DNA of 18,545 nucleotides, taken from contig CAZRIT010000038.1 in assembly GCA_964600225.1 (NCBI GenBank), positions 1 to 18,545 of the forward strand. Reading direction: 5' to 3'. Source of the DNA: CAZRIT01 sp964600225 (lineage in GTDB: Bacteria > Bacillota > Clostridia > Christensenellales > CAG-138). Shown piece by piece: positions 8,384-15,746 of this stretch. Below the pieces are notes generated by a model, which had not been told where the DNA came from, did no database searches, and worked only from the letters and a program-made list of their open reading frames with translations. How positions within the stretch are numbered: the stretch's first letter is position 1; every line of letters starts with the position of its first letter. Both the position numbers and the translations under genes were made by a program.

Positions 8384-9832
8384 TTATTCCTGCGGCAGAA
8401 TCGGATATTGCGTAGCGCCGAGCTCGGTGAGGACCAGGCGCAGCGTATTGTAGTTCGACAACCCGTGGATATCAATCGGCTTGCCGCCAAAGTAGAGAGC
8501 GTTGAGGATGCGGGTCTGATCTGCCCCGTCAATCAAAAACGTATGCGGGTAATCGCTGTCGGCATAGTAGCGTAAGCCGTGATCCGATTGCAGCAGGATG
8601 ATGGCGTTGGGATCGTGCTCCAATATGACGTCAATGCTTTGCTCTACGCGCTTGGTGATGTATTGATACTGCCCAAGATAATAGCCTGGATCCGTATAGT
8701 TGGTCCATGCGTCCCGATCCTCAATGTGCGTGCCGTCCGCGGCATAGTAGAAAGGCGCGTGCGGCGAACAGATATAGAAAAAGATGGCGCGGTTTTGCTT
8801 GGTTTCATAGTGCGACGGGTCGTCCAGAAATTGGAACAGCGCCATATCGCCCTCGGCCGCAATGAGCTTCCAGTAGCGGATCGACTTAAGCGGCATCAGC
8901 ATGGAGCGGTCAATCAGAAGCTCCGTTGCGGTTTCGCCGTTGACGGTTGTTGCGTCGCTGCCCAGGCTGTAAGCGCTCTTTTCCAACAGGCGTGGCAGCG
9001 GGTACAGCGTGCCAAGCTGATACAGGTTGTAACCCATTGACTCCAGTATTTCATACACCGTGCCGTTGGCAATTAGCTGTTCCAGCGTGTCGTACTCCAT
9101 ACTGGCTTGGGATACGGGCCCAAGGTTAACGATATCGGAAACGCTGTAAACGGTGTTGGCAAAGCGGCAATGGCTTGTTTCGGAAACGCAAAAGCTGCGT
9201 TCCTGCAAAAACGCTCGAAACGCGCTGTTGTCGTAGCCATAGTATTTTTCTATTTCTTCAAACGAGGCGTATTCGTCCAGCAGCAGAAAATACAGGTTTG
9301 GCAGCACGGCATCTTCGCCCTTTGCTTGCCCTGCGGTGTAGGAGGTTGCCTTGAGCTTTTGCAGAATCGGCGGCACGGCTGTTACAAGGTTCATGGCCAG
9401 TATGGCCGATACGGCAATGAGCGTTAGCTTGCAAGCCACCGCGCAGGCGTCGTGTTTTCGGATAAACAGGATGCCCGCAATCAAAATGGCCAGAATGAGC
9501 AGCGCAGCCAGATAATACCATCTCACGCGGGCCTCACCGCCAAGGATGAGCTCGACCAGCGAAACGACGAAATGGAAATTGAGGAAAAGCGCCATGCCAA
9601 CGACTGCAATCAAGGCCGAAAGATGCCAATCCTTCAGAATCAACTGAAGAGTGAACAGCATGAACAGGCCGAGCAGTACCGAGGCGGCCAGCGGAAGCAG
9701 GATATCCCTTATCGGCAGCTCGCGTGCGTTGGAGGCGTACAGTTGTAGCGCGGGAACGGCGCAGGTCAGCGCAACCAGCAGGATCGGCAAGAGCTTATCG
9801 GGGCGTTTCGCGTTTTCGGCAGATGGTTTCAT
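8384..9832 (-). CDS. membrane-anchored sulfatase/alkaline-phosphatase-superfamily protein
   Basis: 482 residues. Five hydrophobic spans (roughly 14-33, 44-67, 72-95, 104-125, 132-152) precede an extracytoplasmic domain. It opens NLYFLLLDEYA, with D186 as a likely metal ligand, and continues YGYDNSAF. A candidate nucleophile Thr lies in ANTVYS (T227), then SPHAPF (H358) and QSDHGLR (D417, H418) supply the remaining metal-ligand pattern. The topology matches LtaS-like or phosphoethanolamine/phosphoglycerol transferases, which act on surface polymers. The neighbouring TagF-like gene supports a wall- or lipid-polymer role, but the substrate is not shown. AAAGGAAG lies just upstream of ATG 9832-9830. 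The gap to the upstream gene is 25 bp, so they are one operon. Confidence 0.78.
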   Translation of the reverse strand: MKPSAENAKRPDKLLPILLVALTCAVPALQLYASNARELPIRDILLPLAASVLLGLFMLFTLQLILKDWHLSALIAVVGMALFLNFHFVVSLVELILGGEARVRWYYLAALLILAILIAGILFIRKHDACAVACKLTLIAVSAILAMNLVTAVPPILQKLKATSYTAGQAKGEDAVLPNLYFLLLDEYASFEEIEKYYGYDNSAFRAFLQERSFCVSETSHCRFANTVYSVSDIVNLGPVSQASMEYDTLEQLIANGTVYEILESMGYNLYQLGTLYPLPRLLEKSAYSLGSDATTVNGETATELLIDRSMLMPLKSIRYWKLIAAEGDMALFQFLDDPSHYETKQNRAIFFYICSPHAPFYYAADGTHIEDRDAWTNYTDPGYYLGQYQYITKRVEQSIDVILEHDPNAIILLQSDHGLRYYADSDYPHTFLIDGADQTRILNALYFGGKPIDIHGLSNYNTLRLVLTELGATQYPILPQE

Positions 9833-9857
9833 GGTACTTCCTTTCTGCGCGCCTTGT

Positions 9858-11750
9858 TCAAACGGTTGTTTTGCGCTGCCTTTGGCGAAGGCGCATGAGT
9901 ATGTAGTCCGCGCCGACCTCGCCGCTGTGGCCGATGTTGAACAGGAAGCCGGATTTCATCTCGCGGATGCGGCTGGCATAGGTTTCGCGCGCATCCAGCA
10001 GTTGTTGAACGATTTCTCGGATGCGCCCGAGGTCGTCCTTGTCCACCGAGCGGCCAACGATATTGCGCGCGGCAATCTCAAAGGGCTCCTCCTCGATCTG
10101 CTCCCATTGCGGGTTGACCGCTTTCATTCTGGTATTGATAAACAGAGTGGGCTTTTCGGTGGCAAACACAAATTCGTACCCGATAACGGACCAGTCGGTG
10201 ATGACCAGATCGGCTGTGTACACGGTAACGTTCGAGGAAAAATCCAGCTCGATGCGAAAATCCTCGTTCTGCAGTGCACGATAGCGCTGTACGATGGCGT
10301 CCATTTCGACGGGGAAACGGCGTACAAACTGTGGGTGCGGGCGCACGACCACACGGTAGCCATGCCCCAATAACCCCGTAAGCAACGGATCGATACAGGA
10401 TTCCAGTATGTTGTCCTCCTGCCAGGAGGGCGCAATCAGGATGGTGGGCTTATCGTTGGGCGTTTTGTCGGAGGCGGCGTATGCGGCGATCATGTTGTCT
10501 ATCAGGCCGTAGCCGCATTCCAGAATCGTCTTTTTTCTGGTTTTGCGCAACTGCTCCATCTGCCGCACCTCGCGAACCTGGCTTTCGTTGACGGCGAATA
10601 TCGTATCAAAATGATCCAGCGCACCCGCGCGATAGGTCAGATTCAGGCTTGTGCCGCCATGGTCGACGTAAATGTACTCAACATCCTCGCGCACCCGTGA
10701 GCGCTTGATATGGTACTTTTCCAGGTCGGGTACGGTCATGATGACCATATCGCTTTTGACCTTCATCATCAGCGGAATCAGGCGTTTTTCATCGATGTAA
10801 TAGGACGCGATGCGCGGGGGGGGGGTATTCATTTGAAAAATCGCATCGTCGGGATCGGAGGTAACATAGTGCAGCACCAGATCGTCCGACTTGGCCAACA
10901 GCGCTTCCACGATGTTTTGAAAGTACTTGTAGAAGCCGCTTTGCTCGCTGTAAAACATCACATGCATTGCGCCGCTGTTGGTTGCGCTGCAAAACCGCTT
11001 GTAATCGGCGCGTGCCCGACCGACATTTTGCCTGAGGCGCGTTTCCTTCTCGGCATTGAGGCGTTTGATGGTTTCCATCTGTTGGTAGTCGATATACTTT
11101 TTGGGGTTCATGATGAGATTCAGCAGATACATCGACGGAATGGAAAGCAGGTTGCCCGCAATCCAGTACAGGCCCACGCCCGTTGGAACGATGCAAGCAA
11201 AGAATGCGGAAAAGGCGATCATAAACAGCGTCATGGAAACCTTGCTGAAGCGGTTTTGCTCGATTTGCAGGACGTTGACGCGGTTTTGAAAGAAGCACAT
11301 CAGCCAGGCGGATAAGCCCGCAAGAACAGGCATTGTCCAAAGCAGGTCAATGTGCGCAAGGCTTGGGGTTTTGGCCAAGTCGATGCCAAGAAAACGCAGA
11401 TCCATGGAGCGTACGGCGTTGACTGCTTCCGCCACGCCCGCGCCGTCAAGGCTCAAAAAGCCGCTCACGCCCGATTGGGTGGTCATCAACTCCACAACCT
11501 TCAGCTCGGGCGAGGAGCTCAGCGGCATTCCGACGATGGCCTCCGCCTTGGCGCACAAAAGGCTGACCAACGGTTGCGACAGGTGCAGGATGTGCGTCAA
11601 AGGCCGATAGATGACGTCGATTAAGCCGAATATAATCGGGATTTGTATCAACAGCGGGATGACGCCCGCCATCGGACGGTACTTCTCCTGCTTGTACAGC
11701 GCGATCTGCTCGTCAAGATAGGCATCCTTGTCGTCGGCATACTTGTGCTG
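9858..11750 (-). CDS. YidC/Oxa1-type insertase fused to TagF-like CDP-glycerol glycerophosphotransferase, 5'-truncated
   Basis: About 630 residues remain. The first part matches YidC/Oxa1: KYADDKDAYLDEQ, YKQEKYRPMAGVIPLLIQIPII, a helix with MPVLAGLSAWLMCFFQNRV, and the closing VPTGVGLYWIAGNLLSIPSMY. A charged linker leads into a glycerophosphotransferase domain with MFYSEQSGFYKYFQNIVEAL, IYVDHGGTSLN, ILIAPSWQEDN, RPHPQF and VITDWSVIGYEF. These are the landmarks of TagF-type teichoic acid enzymes. The frame stays open upstream to 12158, but that stretch is antisense to a catalase gene, so the true N-terminus is missing. The lost part includes the first TM helix with the Arg that Gram-positive YidC proteins need. 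A C10 tract (10816-10825) lies between the domains. It heads the minus-strand operon. Confidence 0.78.
   Translation of the reverse strand, partial: QHKYADDKDAYLDEQIALYKQEKYRPMAGVIPLLIQIPIIFGLIDVIYRPLTHILHLSQPLVSLLCAKAEAIVGMPLSSSPELKVVELMTTQSGVSGFLSLDGAGVAEAVNAVRSMDLRFLGIDLAKTPSLAHIDLLWTMPVLAGLSAWLMCFFQNRVNVLQIEQNRFSKVSMTLFMIAFSAFFACIVPTGVGLYWIAGNLLSIPSMYLLNLIMNPKKYIDYQQMETIKRLNAEKETRLRQNVGRARADYKRFCSATNSGAMHVMFYSEQSGFYKYFQNIVEALLAKSDDLVLHYVTSDPDDAIFQMNTPPPRIASYYIDEKRLIPLMMKVKSDMVIMTVPDLEKYHIKRSRVREDVEYIYVDHGGTSLNLTYRAGALDHFDTIFAVNESQVREVRQMEQLRKTRKKTILECGYGLIDNMIAAYAASDKTPNDKPTILIAPSWQEDNILESCIDPLLTGLLGHGYRVVVRPHPQFVRRFPVEMDAIVQRYRALQNEDFRIELDFSSNVTVYTADLVITDWSVIGYEFVFATEKPTLFINTRMKAVNPQWEQIEEEPFEIAARNIVGRSVDKDDLGRIREIVQQLLDARETYASRIREMKSGFLFNIGHSGEVGADYILMRLRQRQRKTTV
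10816..10825 (-). repeat. G10/C10 homopolymer inside the YidC-TagF gene
   Basis: Ten consecutive G on the + strand read as C10 on the coding strand, encoding part of NTPPPR. It is the only homopolymer of this length I noticed in the window. At ten bases the frame is open. A change of one base would stop translation before the TagF motifs. Confidence 0.9.
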
Positions 11751-12134
11751 CTGGGCCTGAACCCGGGGCTCATCAACGCATCGGGCTATTCCTGGACGGC
11801 CGATTACGTTACCGTCACGGGCGATCTGTGCGCGGATTTGCTGTCCAATATCGCTTCCGAGCAGCGCGCCAAGGTCGTCTACGAGTATCTTTACCGCCAG
11901 ATTGAGGACAAGAAGGTGCGCGAGACAATCGATTTCCTGCTCAACCGCGAGGAAGCGCACAACGCACTGTTTCGCGAGGCGTTCAACCGCGTGCAGGACA
12001 CGGGCTCCAACCGGGATTTCGGCGTGACCAAGGATTCCCGCATCTATTTCGACCTTTCGAGCCCCTCGGCGGGCAACACCTTTGGCGATACGTTTGCCAA
12101 CCCGCCAAGCTTCAACGACCCGGGCATAAACTGA
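11751..12134 (+). pseudogene. manganese catalase / CotJC-like, C-terminal fragment (5'-truncated)
   Basis: About 127 residues match the C-terminal half of the manganese catalase/spore-coat CotJC family. ASGYSWTADYVTVTGD is followed by the helix LLSNIASEQRAKVVYEYLYRQ, carrying the Glu of the di-manganese site, and FLLNREEAHNALFREAF, carrying a second Glu and the His. The gene ends at TGA 12132-12134 and a strong terminator follows. The N-terminal half, with the other metal ligands, is absent. Upstream sequence is the interior of a YidC gene on the other strand, and no start codon or ribosome site precedes the match. The fragment is non-functional unless the join is an assembly error. The family dismutates H2O2. 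Confidence 0.78.
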
Positions 12135-12162
12135 CCGCATTGCGCCATACGGCATCACAAGG

Positions 12163-12201
12163 AAAGCCTGCCGCCTGCAAATATCGGGCGGCAGGCTTTT
12201 T
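12163..12201 (+). terminator. intrinsic terminator after catalase fragment
   Basis: AAAGCCTGCCGCC (12163-12175) and GGCGGCAGGCTTT (12187-12199) form a perfect 13-bp stem with an 11-nt loop and a TTTTT run. It separates the catalase fragment from the nrd operon. Confidence 0.9.
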
Positions 12202-12271
12202 GCATGGCCCGACGTGCCTACTGTTGTTCGCGGTCAACAAATGTAGAAACTGTGAATTCTTGATAAACCTA

Positions 12272-12300
12272 TTGCAAATGCGGACGCCATATACTACAAT
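12272..12300 (+). promoter_or_regulatory. promoter of the nrd operon
   Basis: TTGCAA (12272-12277), a 17-bp spacer and TACAAT (12295-12300) predict a start near 12307 and a leader of about 75 nt. GGAGGT (12369-12374) then serves ATG 12382. The -10 overlaps an NrdR-like operator. Confidence 0.6.
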
Positions 12301-12342
12301 ATCTTGTGCCAGGATACGCATTTCACAACATGATCTAGTGTT
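12294..12342 (+). promoter_or_regulatory. pair of NrdR-box-like operators
   Basis: Box 1 centres on ACAATATCTTGT (12296-12307), with perfect ACAA/TTGT arms. Box 2 is AACATGATCTAGTGTT (12327-12342), an imperfect dyad. Both resemble the 16-bp NrdR box (ACACwATATwTwGTGT type) and their centres are about 33 bp apart, close to the three helical turns typical of NrdR box pairs. Box 1 covers the -10, as expected for repression of ribonucleotide reductase genes. Confidence 0.55.
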
Positions 12343-12381
12343 TTATGGCAAAGATTCATTCAACAATCGGAGGTAGAGTTC

Positions 12382-14532
12382 ATGGCTCAGGCAGCGCCCG
12401 CAACCATCCGCAAGCGGGATGGTTCGTCCGTTCCGTTCGACGCGTTAAAAATCCTGGAGGCTATCCGCAAGGCGAGCGAGGCCACGCCGGGGCAGCCGAT
12501 TCCCGCGGCTGAATTGGCCACGATCACCAAGCAGGTGATCGCCAAGCTTCCCGAGGGCAGCAGCCCCACGGTGGAGCTGGTGCAGGACAAGGTGGAGGAA
12601 GCGCTGGTGGAGGCGGGCTATTTCTATGTCGCCAAGGCGTATATCCTGTACCGTGCCGAGCATACCAAGGTGCGCCAGAGCGAGCAGGACCTGATGGACA
12701 TCTATCGGGAGCTGACCTTTTCCGATGCGCGCGACGCCGATATCAAGCGCGAAAACGCCAATATCGACGCCGACACCGCCATGGGCACCATGCTTAAATA
12801 CGGCTCCGAGGGCAGCAACTACTTTGTCAACAACTATATCCTGCCCAAGGACATTGCCGCGGCGCATGTCGGGGGCGATATCCACATTCACGATAAGGAT
12901 TTCTACATGCTCACCGAGACCTGCTGCCAGATCGACCTGATCAAGCTCTTCCACGGCGGGTTCTCCACGGGGCACGGGTTTTTGCGCGAGCCCAACAGCA
13001 TCGCCAGCTATTCGGCGCTGGCGTGCATTGCCATACAGGCCAACCAAAACGAGATGCATGGCGGCCAGTCCATCCCCAACTTCGATTATTGCATGGCTCC
13101 CGGTGTGAAAAAGACCTACGCCAAGGAGTACAAGGCGGCGCTCAAGCAGTATCTGGAGCTCAAGGGCGGCAAGGAGGATGACGCTGCGCGCGCGTACGCC
13201 GAGGAGACCGCGTGGGCGCGCACCGACCGCATGACCTATCAGGCCATGGAGGCGCTGGTGCACAACCTGAACACCATGAATTCGCGCGCGGGCGCGCAGG
13301 TGCCGTTTTCCTCCATCAACTACGGTACGGACACCTCCCGCGAAGGACGGCTGGTGGTCAAAAACCTGCTGCTGGCCACACAGGCGGGCCTGGGCAACGG
13401 CGAAACGCCGATCTTCCCCGTGCAGATTTTCAAGGTTAAGGAGGGCGTCAGCTTCAACGAGGGCGATCCCAACTACGATTTGTTCAAAATGGCCATCGAA
13501 ACCAGCGCCAAGCGGCTGTTCCCCAACTTCAGCTTTCTGGACGCGCCCTACAACAAAAAGTACTATCGGGAGGGCGATTACAACACCGAGGTGGCGTACA
13601 TGGGCTGCCGCACGCGCGTGATGGGCAACGTCCACGATCCGAGCCGCGAGGTCACCGCGGGCCGCGGGAACCTGAGCTTTACCTCCATCAACCTGCCGCG
13701 CATCGGCATCATGGCCAACGGCGATATCGACCGCTTCTTTGCACAGCTCGACAGCCGTATGGATTTGGTGTTTCGGCAGTTGCTGCACCGCATGGAGATT
13801 CAGTGCAAAAAGCACTGCTACAACTATCCATTCCTGTTCGGGCAGGGCGTGTGGATCGATTCGGAAAAGCTGGATCGGGACGATTGCGTGGGCGAGCTGC
13901 TCAAGCACGGCACGTTGTCGGTGGGGTTCATCGGCCTTGCGGAAACGCTGGTGGCCCTGATGGGCAAGCACCATGGCGAAAGCGCGGAGAGCCAGGCGCT
14001 GGGCCTGCGCATCGTCTCCCACATGCGCGAGCGCTGCGACAGGCAGGCGGCCGATACGGGCCTCAACTTCACCCTGCTTGCCACGCCCGCGGAGGGGCTT
14101 TCGGGCCGCTTTGTGCGGTTGGATCAAAAGATATTCGGCAAATTGGCGGGCATTACCGATCGGGCGTACTACACCAACTCCTTCCATGTGCCCGTATACT
14201 ATGCCACAACAGCGTTTCAGAAAATTGCCATTGAAGCACCGTATCATGCATTGACAAACGCGGGTCACATCAGCTATGTTGAGATGGATGGCGACATGAG
14301 CAAAAACCTCCCTGCATTTGAGGCGGTGATACGCTACATGAAGGAGATGGGTATCGGCTACGGCTCGGTCAACCATCCCGTAGACCGAGACCCCATCTGC
14401 GGATACACGGGCGTGATCGACGACGTTTGCCCACGCTGCGGCCGGCACGACGGCGAAGCGGTGCCGATGGAAAAGCTGAAGGAACTGAAAAAGAAATACC
14501 CCGATATGCCAAGCTTCTACGGAAAGGACTGA
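12382..14532 (+). CDS. nrdD: class III anaerobic ribonucleoside-triphosphate reductase, catalytic subunit lacking the glycyl-radical segment
   Basis: 716 residues. The enzyme reduces ribonucleoside triphosphates to dNTPs without oxygen. An N-terminal ATP-cone (about 8-100, starting IRKRDGSSVPFDALKI) is followed by the catalytic barrel with HIHDKDFY (H168), TCCQIDL (C181/C182), GGQSIPNFDY and MGCRTRV (C409, the likely thiyl-radical Cys). The C-terminal zinc-site region has CGYTGVIDDVCPRCG. The protein then stops at KKKYPDMPSFYGKD, before the R-x-x-G-Y glycyl-radical loop that class III enzymes need. That loop is encoded just downstream in the same frame as a separate ORF. GGAGGT precedes the start at 7 bp. 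Regulation is probably by NrdR. Confidence 0.93.
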   Translation: MAQAAPATIRKRDGSSVPFDALKILEAIRKASEATPGQPIPAAELATITKQVIAKLPEGSSPTVELVQDKVEEALVEAGYFYVAKAYILYRAEHTKVRQSEQDLMDIYRELTFSDARDADIKRENANIDADTAMGTMLKYGSEGSNYFVNNYILPKDIAAAHVGGDIHIHDKDFYMLTETCCQIDLIKLFHGGFSTGHGFLREPNSIASYSALACIAIQANQNEMHGGQSIPNFDYCMAPGVKKTYAKEYKAALKQYLELKGGKEDDAARAYAEETAWARTDRMTYQAMEALVHNLNTMNSRAGAQVPFSSINYGTDTSREGRLVVKNLLLATQAGLGNGETPIFPVQIFKVKEGVSFNEGDPNYDLFKMAIETSAKRLFPNFSFLDAPYNKKYYREGDYNTEVAYMGCRTRVMGNVHDPSREVTAGRGNLSFTSINLPRIGIMANGDIDRFFAQLDSRMDLVFRQLLHRMEIQCKKHCYNYPFLFGQGVWIDSEKLDRDDCVGELLKHGTLSVGFIGLAETLVALMGKHHGESAESQALGLRIVSHMRERCDRQAADTGLNFTLLATPAEGLSGRFVRLDQKIFGKLAGITDRAYYTNSFHVPVYYATTAFQKIAIEAPYHALTNAGHISYVEMDGDMSKNLPAFEAVIRYMKEMGIGYGSVNHPVDRDPICGYTGVIDDVCPRCGRHDGEAVPMEKLKELKKKYPDMPSFYGKD

Positions 14533-14538
14533 ACGATT

Positions 14539-14703
14539 ATGGAAAGCAAAACCGAAAAGACCCTGGGACAGAACGTCAAATTTGAGCGCATCCGCCGCAT
14601 TACGGGCTACCTGGTCGGCACGACGGACCGTTTCAACAACGCCAAGCGCGCAGAGGAACAGGACCGTGTCAAGCATAAAGTCACCACAACGACTGCGCAT
14701 TAA
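14539..14703 (+). CDS. stand-alone NrdD glycyl-radical domain, 54 residues
   Basis: This small ORF carries RRITGYLVG, with Gly23 the predicted radical residue, then DRFNNAKRAEEQDRVKH, the sequence that normally ends a one-piece NrdD. It follows the nrdD stop in the same frame: TGA, two codons, then ATG 14539. AAAGGA (14523-14528), inside the end of nrdD, is a usable ribosome site at 10 bp. It overlaps nrdG by 38 bp, so the three genes are translationally linked. The probable role is to complete the NrdD active site as a separate chain, as GrcA/YfiD replaces the radical domain of pyruvate formate-lyase. Readthrough of the TGA is the other possibility. Confidence 0.82.
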   Translation: MESKTEKTLGQNVKFERIRRITGYLVGTTDRFNNAKRAEEQDRVKHKVTTTTAH

Positions 14704-15163
14704 CGCAACGGTCGCAGAATCCGTTGTGGACGGCCCCGGCATACGGTATGTGATCTTTGTGCAGGGCTGTCCGCACCGCTGCGAAGGCTGCCACAACCCG
14801 CAAACGCACGATTTTGACGGAGGCCGCGACGCCGATATCGACGCTATCCTTGCCGATATACATGCCGACCCGCTGCTGTCGGGCGTCACGTTTTCGGGCG
14901 GGGAGCCTTTCTGCCATGCCGCGGCGCTGGCAAGGATTGCGCACGCTGTGCATGCCATGGGGCGGACGGTCATTACCTATTCGGGCTATACCTACGAGCA
15001 GCTTTTGACGATGGCCGAGACCGACGCATCCGTGCGCGCGCTGCTTTCGCAGACGGATACGCTCATCGACGGCCCGTTTGTGCTGTCCGAGCGGGATTTG
15101 ACGCTGCCGTTTCGCGGCAGCCGCAATCAGCGCATCATCGATTTGCATGCGCAAGAGGCATAG
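14666..15163 (+). CDS. nrdG: anaerobic ribonucleotide reductase activase, radical SAM
   Basis: 165 residues. It installs the glycyl radical on NrdD using SAM and a 4Fe-4S cluster. The cluster motif is C35-x3-C39-x2-C42 in QGCPHRCEGCHNPQ, preceded by ESVVDGPGIRYVIF and followed by the SAM-binding SGGEPF. The later TYSGYTYEQL and DTLIDGPFV blocks are typical of NrdG. GTG 14666 is chosen as start because AGAGGA (14652-14657) lies 8 bp upstream and gives the usual short N-terminal lead; the frame is open further upstream, but only across the glycyl-radical ORF. The overlap with that ORF places the radical installer next to its target chain. Confidence 0.9.
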   Translation: MSSIKSPQRLRINATVAESVVDGPGIRYVIFVQGCPHRCEGCHNPQTHDFDGGRDADIDAILADIHADPLLSGVTFSGGEPFCHAAALARIAHAVHAMGRTVITYSGYTYEQLLTMAETDASVRALLSQTDTLIDGPFVLSERDLTLPFRGSRNQRIIDLHAQEA

Positions 15164-15167
15164 GCGG

Positions 15168-15689
15168 ATGCGTACGGAGAAACGTCCGCTGACCAAAGCC
15201 GTCGTACAGGCGGCCATCGCGGGAGACCGCGAGGCCATCGATACCGTGCTGGATTACTATGCTGACGATATCGATGCGCTGTGCGTGCGCACCTCGCGCA
15301 AGCGAAACGGCGCGCTTGTAAAGCATATCGACGAGGATATGCGTAAGCACACCGTGCAAATCCGAACCACGGTTTGCATGGCGCAGGGCAATGCCATAGG
15401 CGGCGTTGTCCTCAGTCGGAATACCGCCCCGGGTATGCCTCCTTCGTCCGCCTTGCTATGACGCCGCCTGCGCCATGCAAACTTCCTTGAACCCAAACGC
15501 ACTGCATTGGATGGGGTTCAAGGCTGAGGAGGAAGGCATAGCGGTGGCTATTCCGACCGACGAGAACACAGAACCCCGCCAATACAGTGCGTTTGGGCGG
15601 GTTCGGATTTGCACGGTGTGCTTAACCAAATCAAGCATATGTTTATCAGGGACCTGCCCAACCTCAAGCTTGACAAGCTGTTTCCGTAA
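15168..15689 (+). pseudogene. small HTH-type protein gene interrupted by a foldback element
   Basis: ATG 15168 lies 4 bp after nrdG. The first 59 codons give LTKAVVQAAIAGDREAIDTV, then YYADDIDALC and KHIDEDMR. This resembles the small helix-turn-helix proteins (HTH_16 type) known from Tn916-like elements, which act like partial sigma factors. The frame then enters a 277-bp element and stops inside it at 15461. Removing the element with one TA restores NQIKHMFIRDLPNLKLDKLFP and stop TAA 15687-15689, an 80-residue protein of normal family size. The inserted length, 279 bp with the duplicated TA, is a multiple of three. Function is unproven, and the family assignment rests on remembered pattern only. 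Confidence 0.65.
15346..15622 (+). mobile_element. 277-bp non-coding foldback/MITE-like element with perfect 22-bp TIRs
   Basis: The left end (15346-15367, starting AGCACACCGTGC) is a perfect inverted copy of the right end (15601-15622, ending GCACGGTGTGCT). Each end is flanked by TA (15344-15345 and 15623-15624), as expected for IS630/Tc1-type targets. Inside are a perfect 16-bp inverted repeat (15372-15387 with 15467-15482), a 19-bp pair with one mismatch (15492-15510 with 15579-15597) and a hairpin of TTGAACCC with GGGTTCAA (15487-15521). No transposase is encoded, so any movement would need one in trans. Confidence 0.8.
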
Positions 15690-15746
15690 GCGTTCGCTGC
15701 GCATGCGGCTTGTTTTGCATATCGGGCGGCTCATTGGAGGTTTCAT

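Noticed and set aside
11751..12158. N-terminal extension of the YidC-TagF frame up to 12158
   Set aside because: These residues are antisense to a recognisable manganese catalase and resemble no YidC N-terminus; the open frame is accidental.
14530..14532. TGA at the nrdD end read as selenocysteine or a reassigned codon
   Set aside because: I see no convincing SECIS-like hairpin just downstream, and other genes here end normally at TGA (PlsY, redoxin, AAA ATPase); a separate start with a ribosome site is simpler.
12445..14973. 842-codon open frame on the minus strand
   Set aside because: It is the antisense of nrdD, a shadow caused by GC-rich third positions; no ribosome site or recognisable domain, while the plus strand is a clear NrdD.
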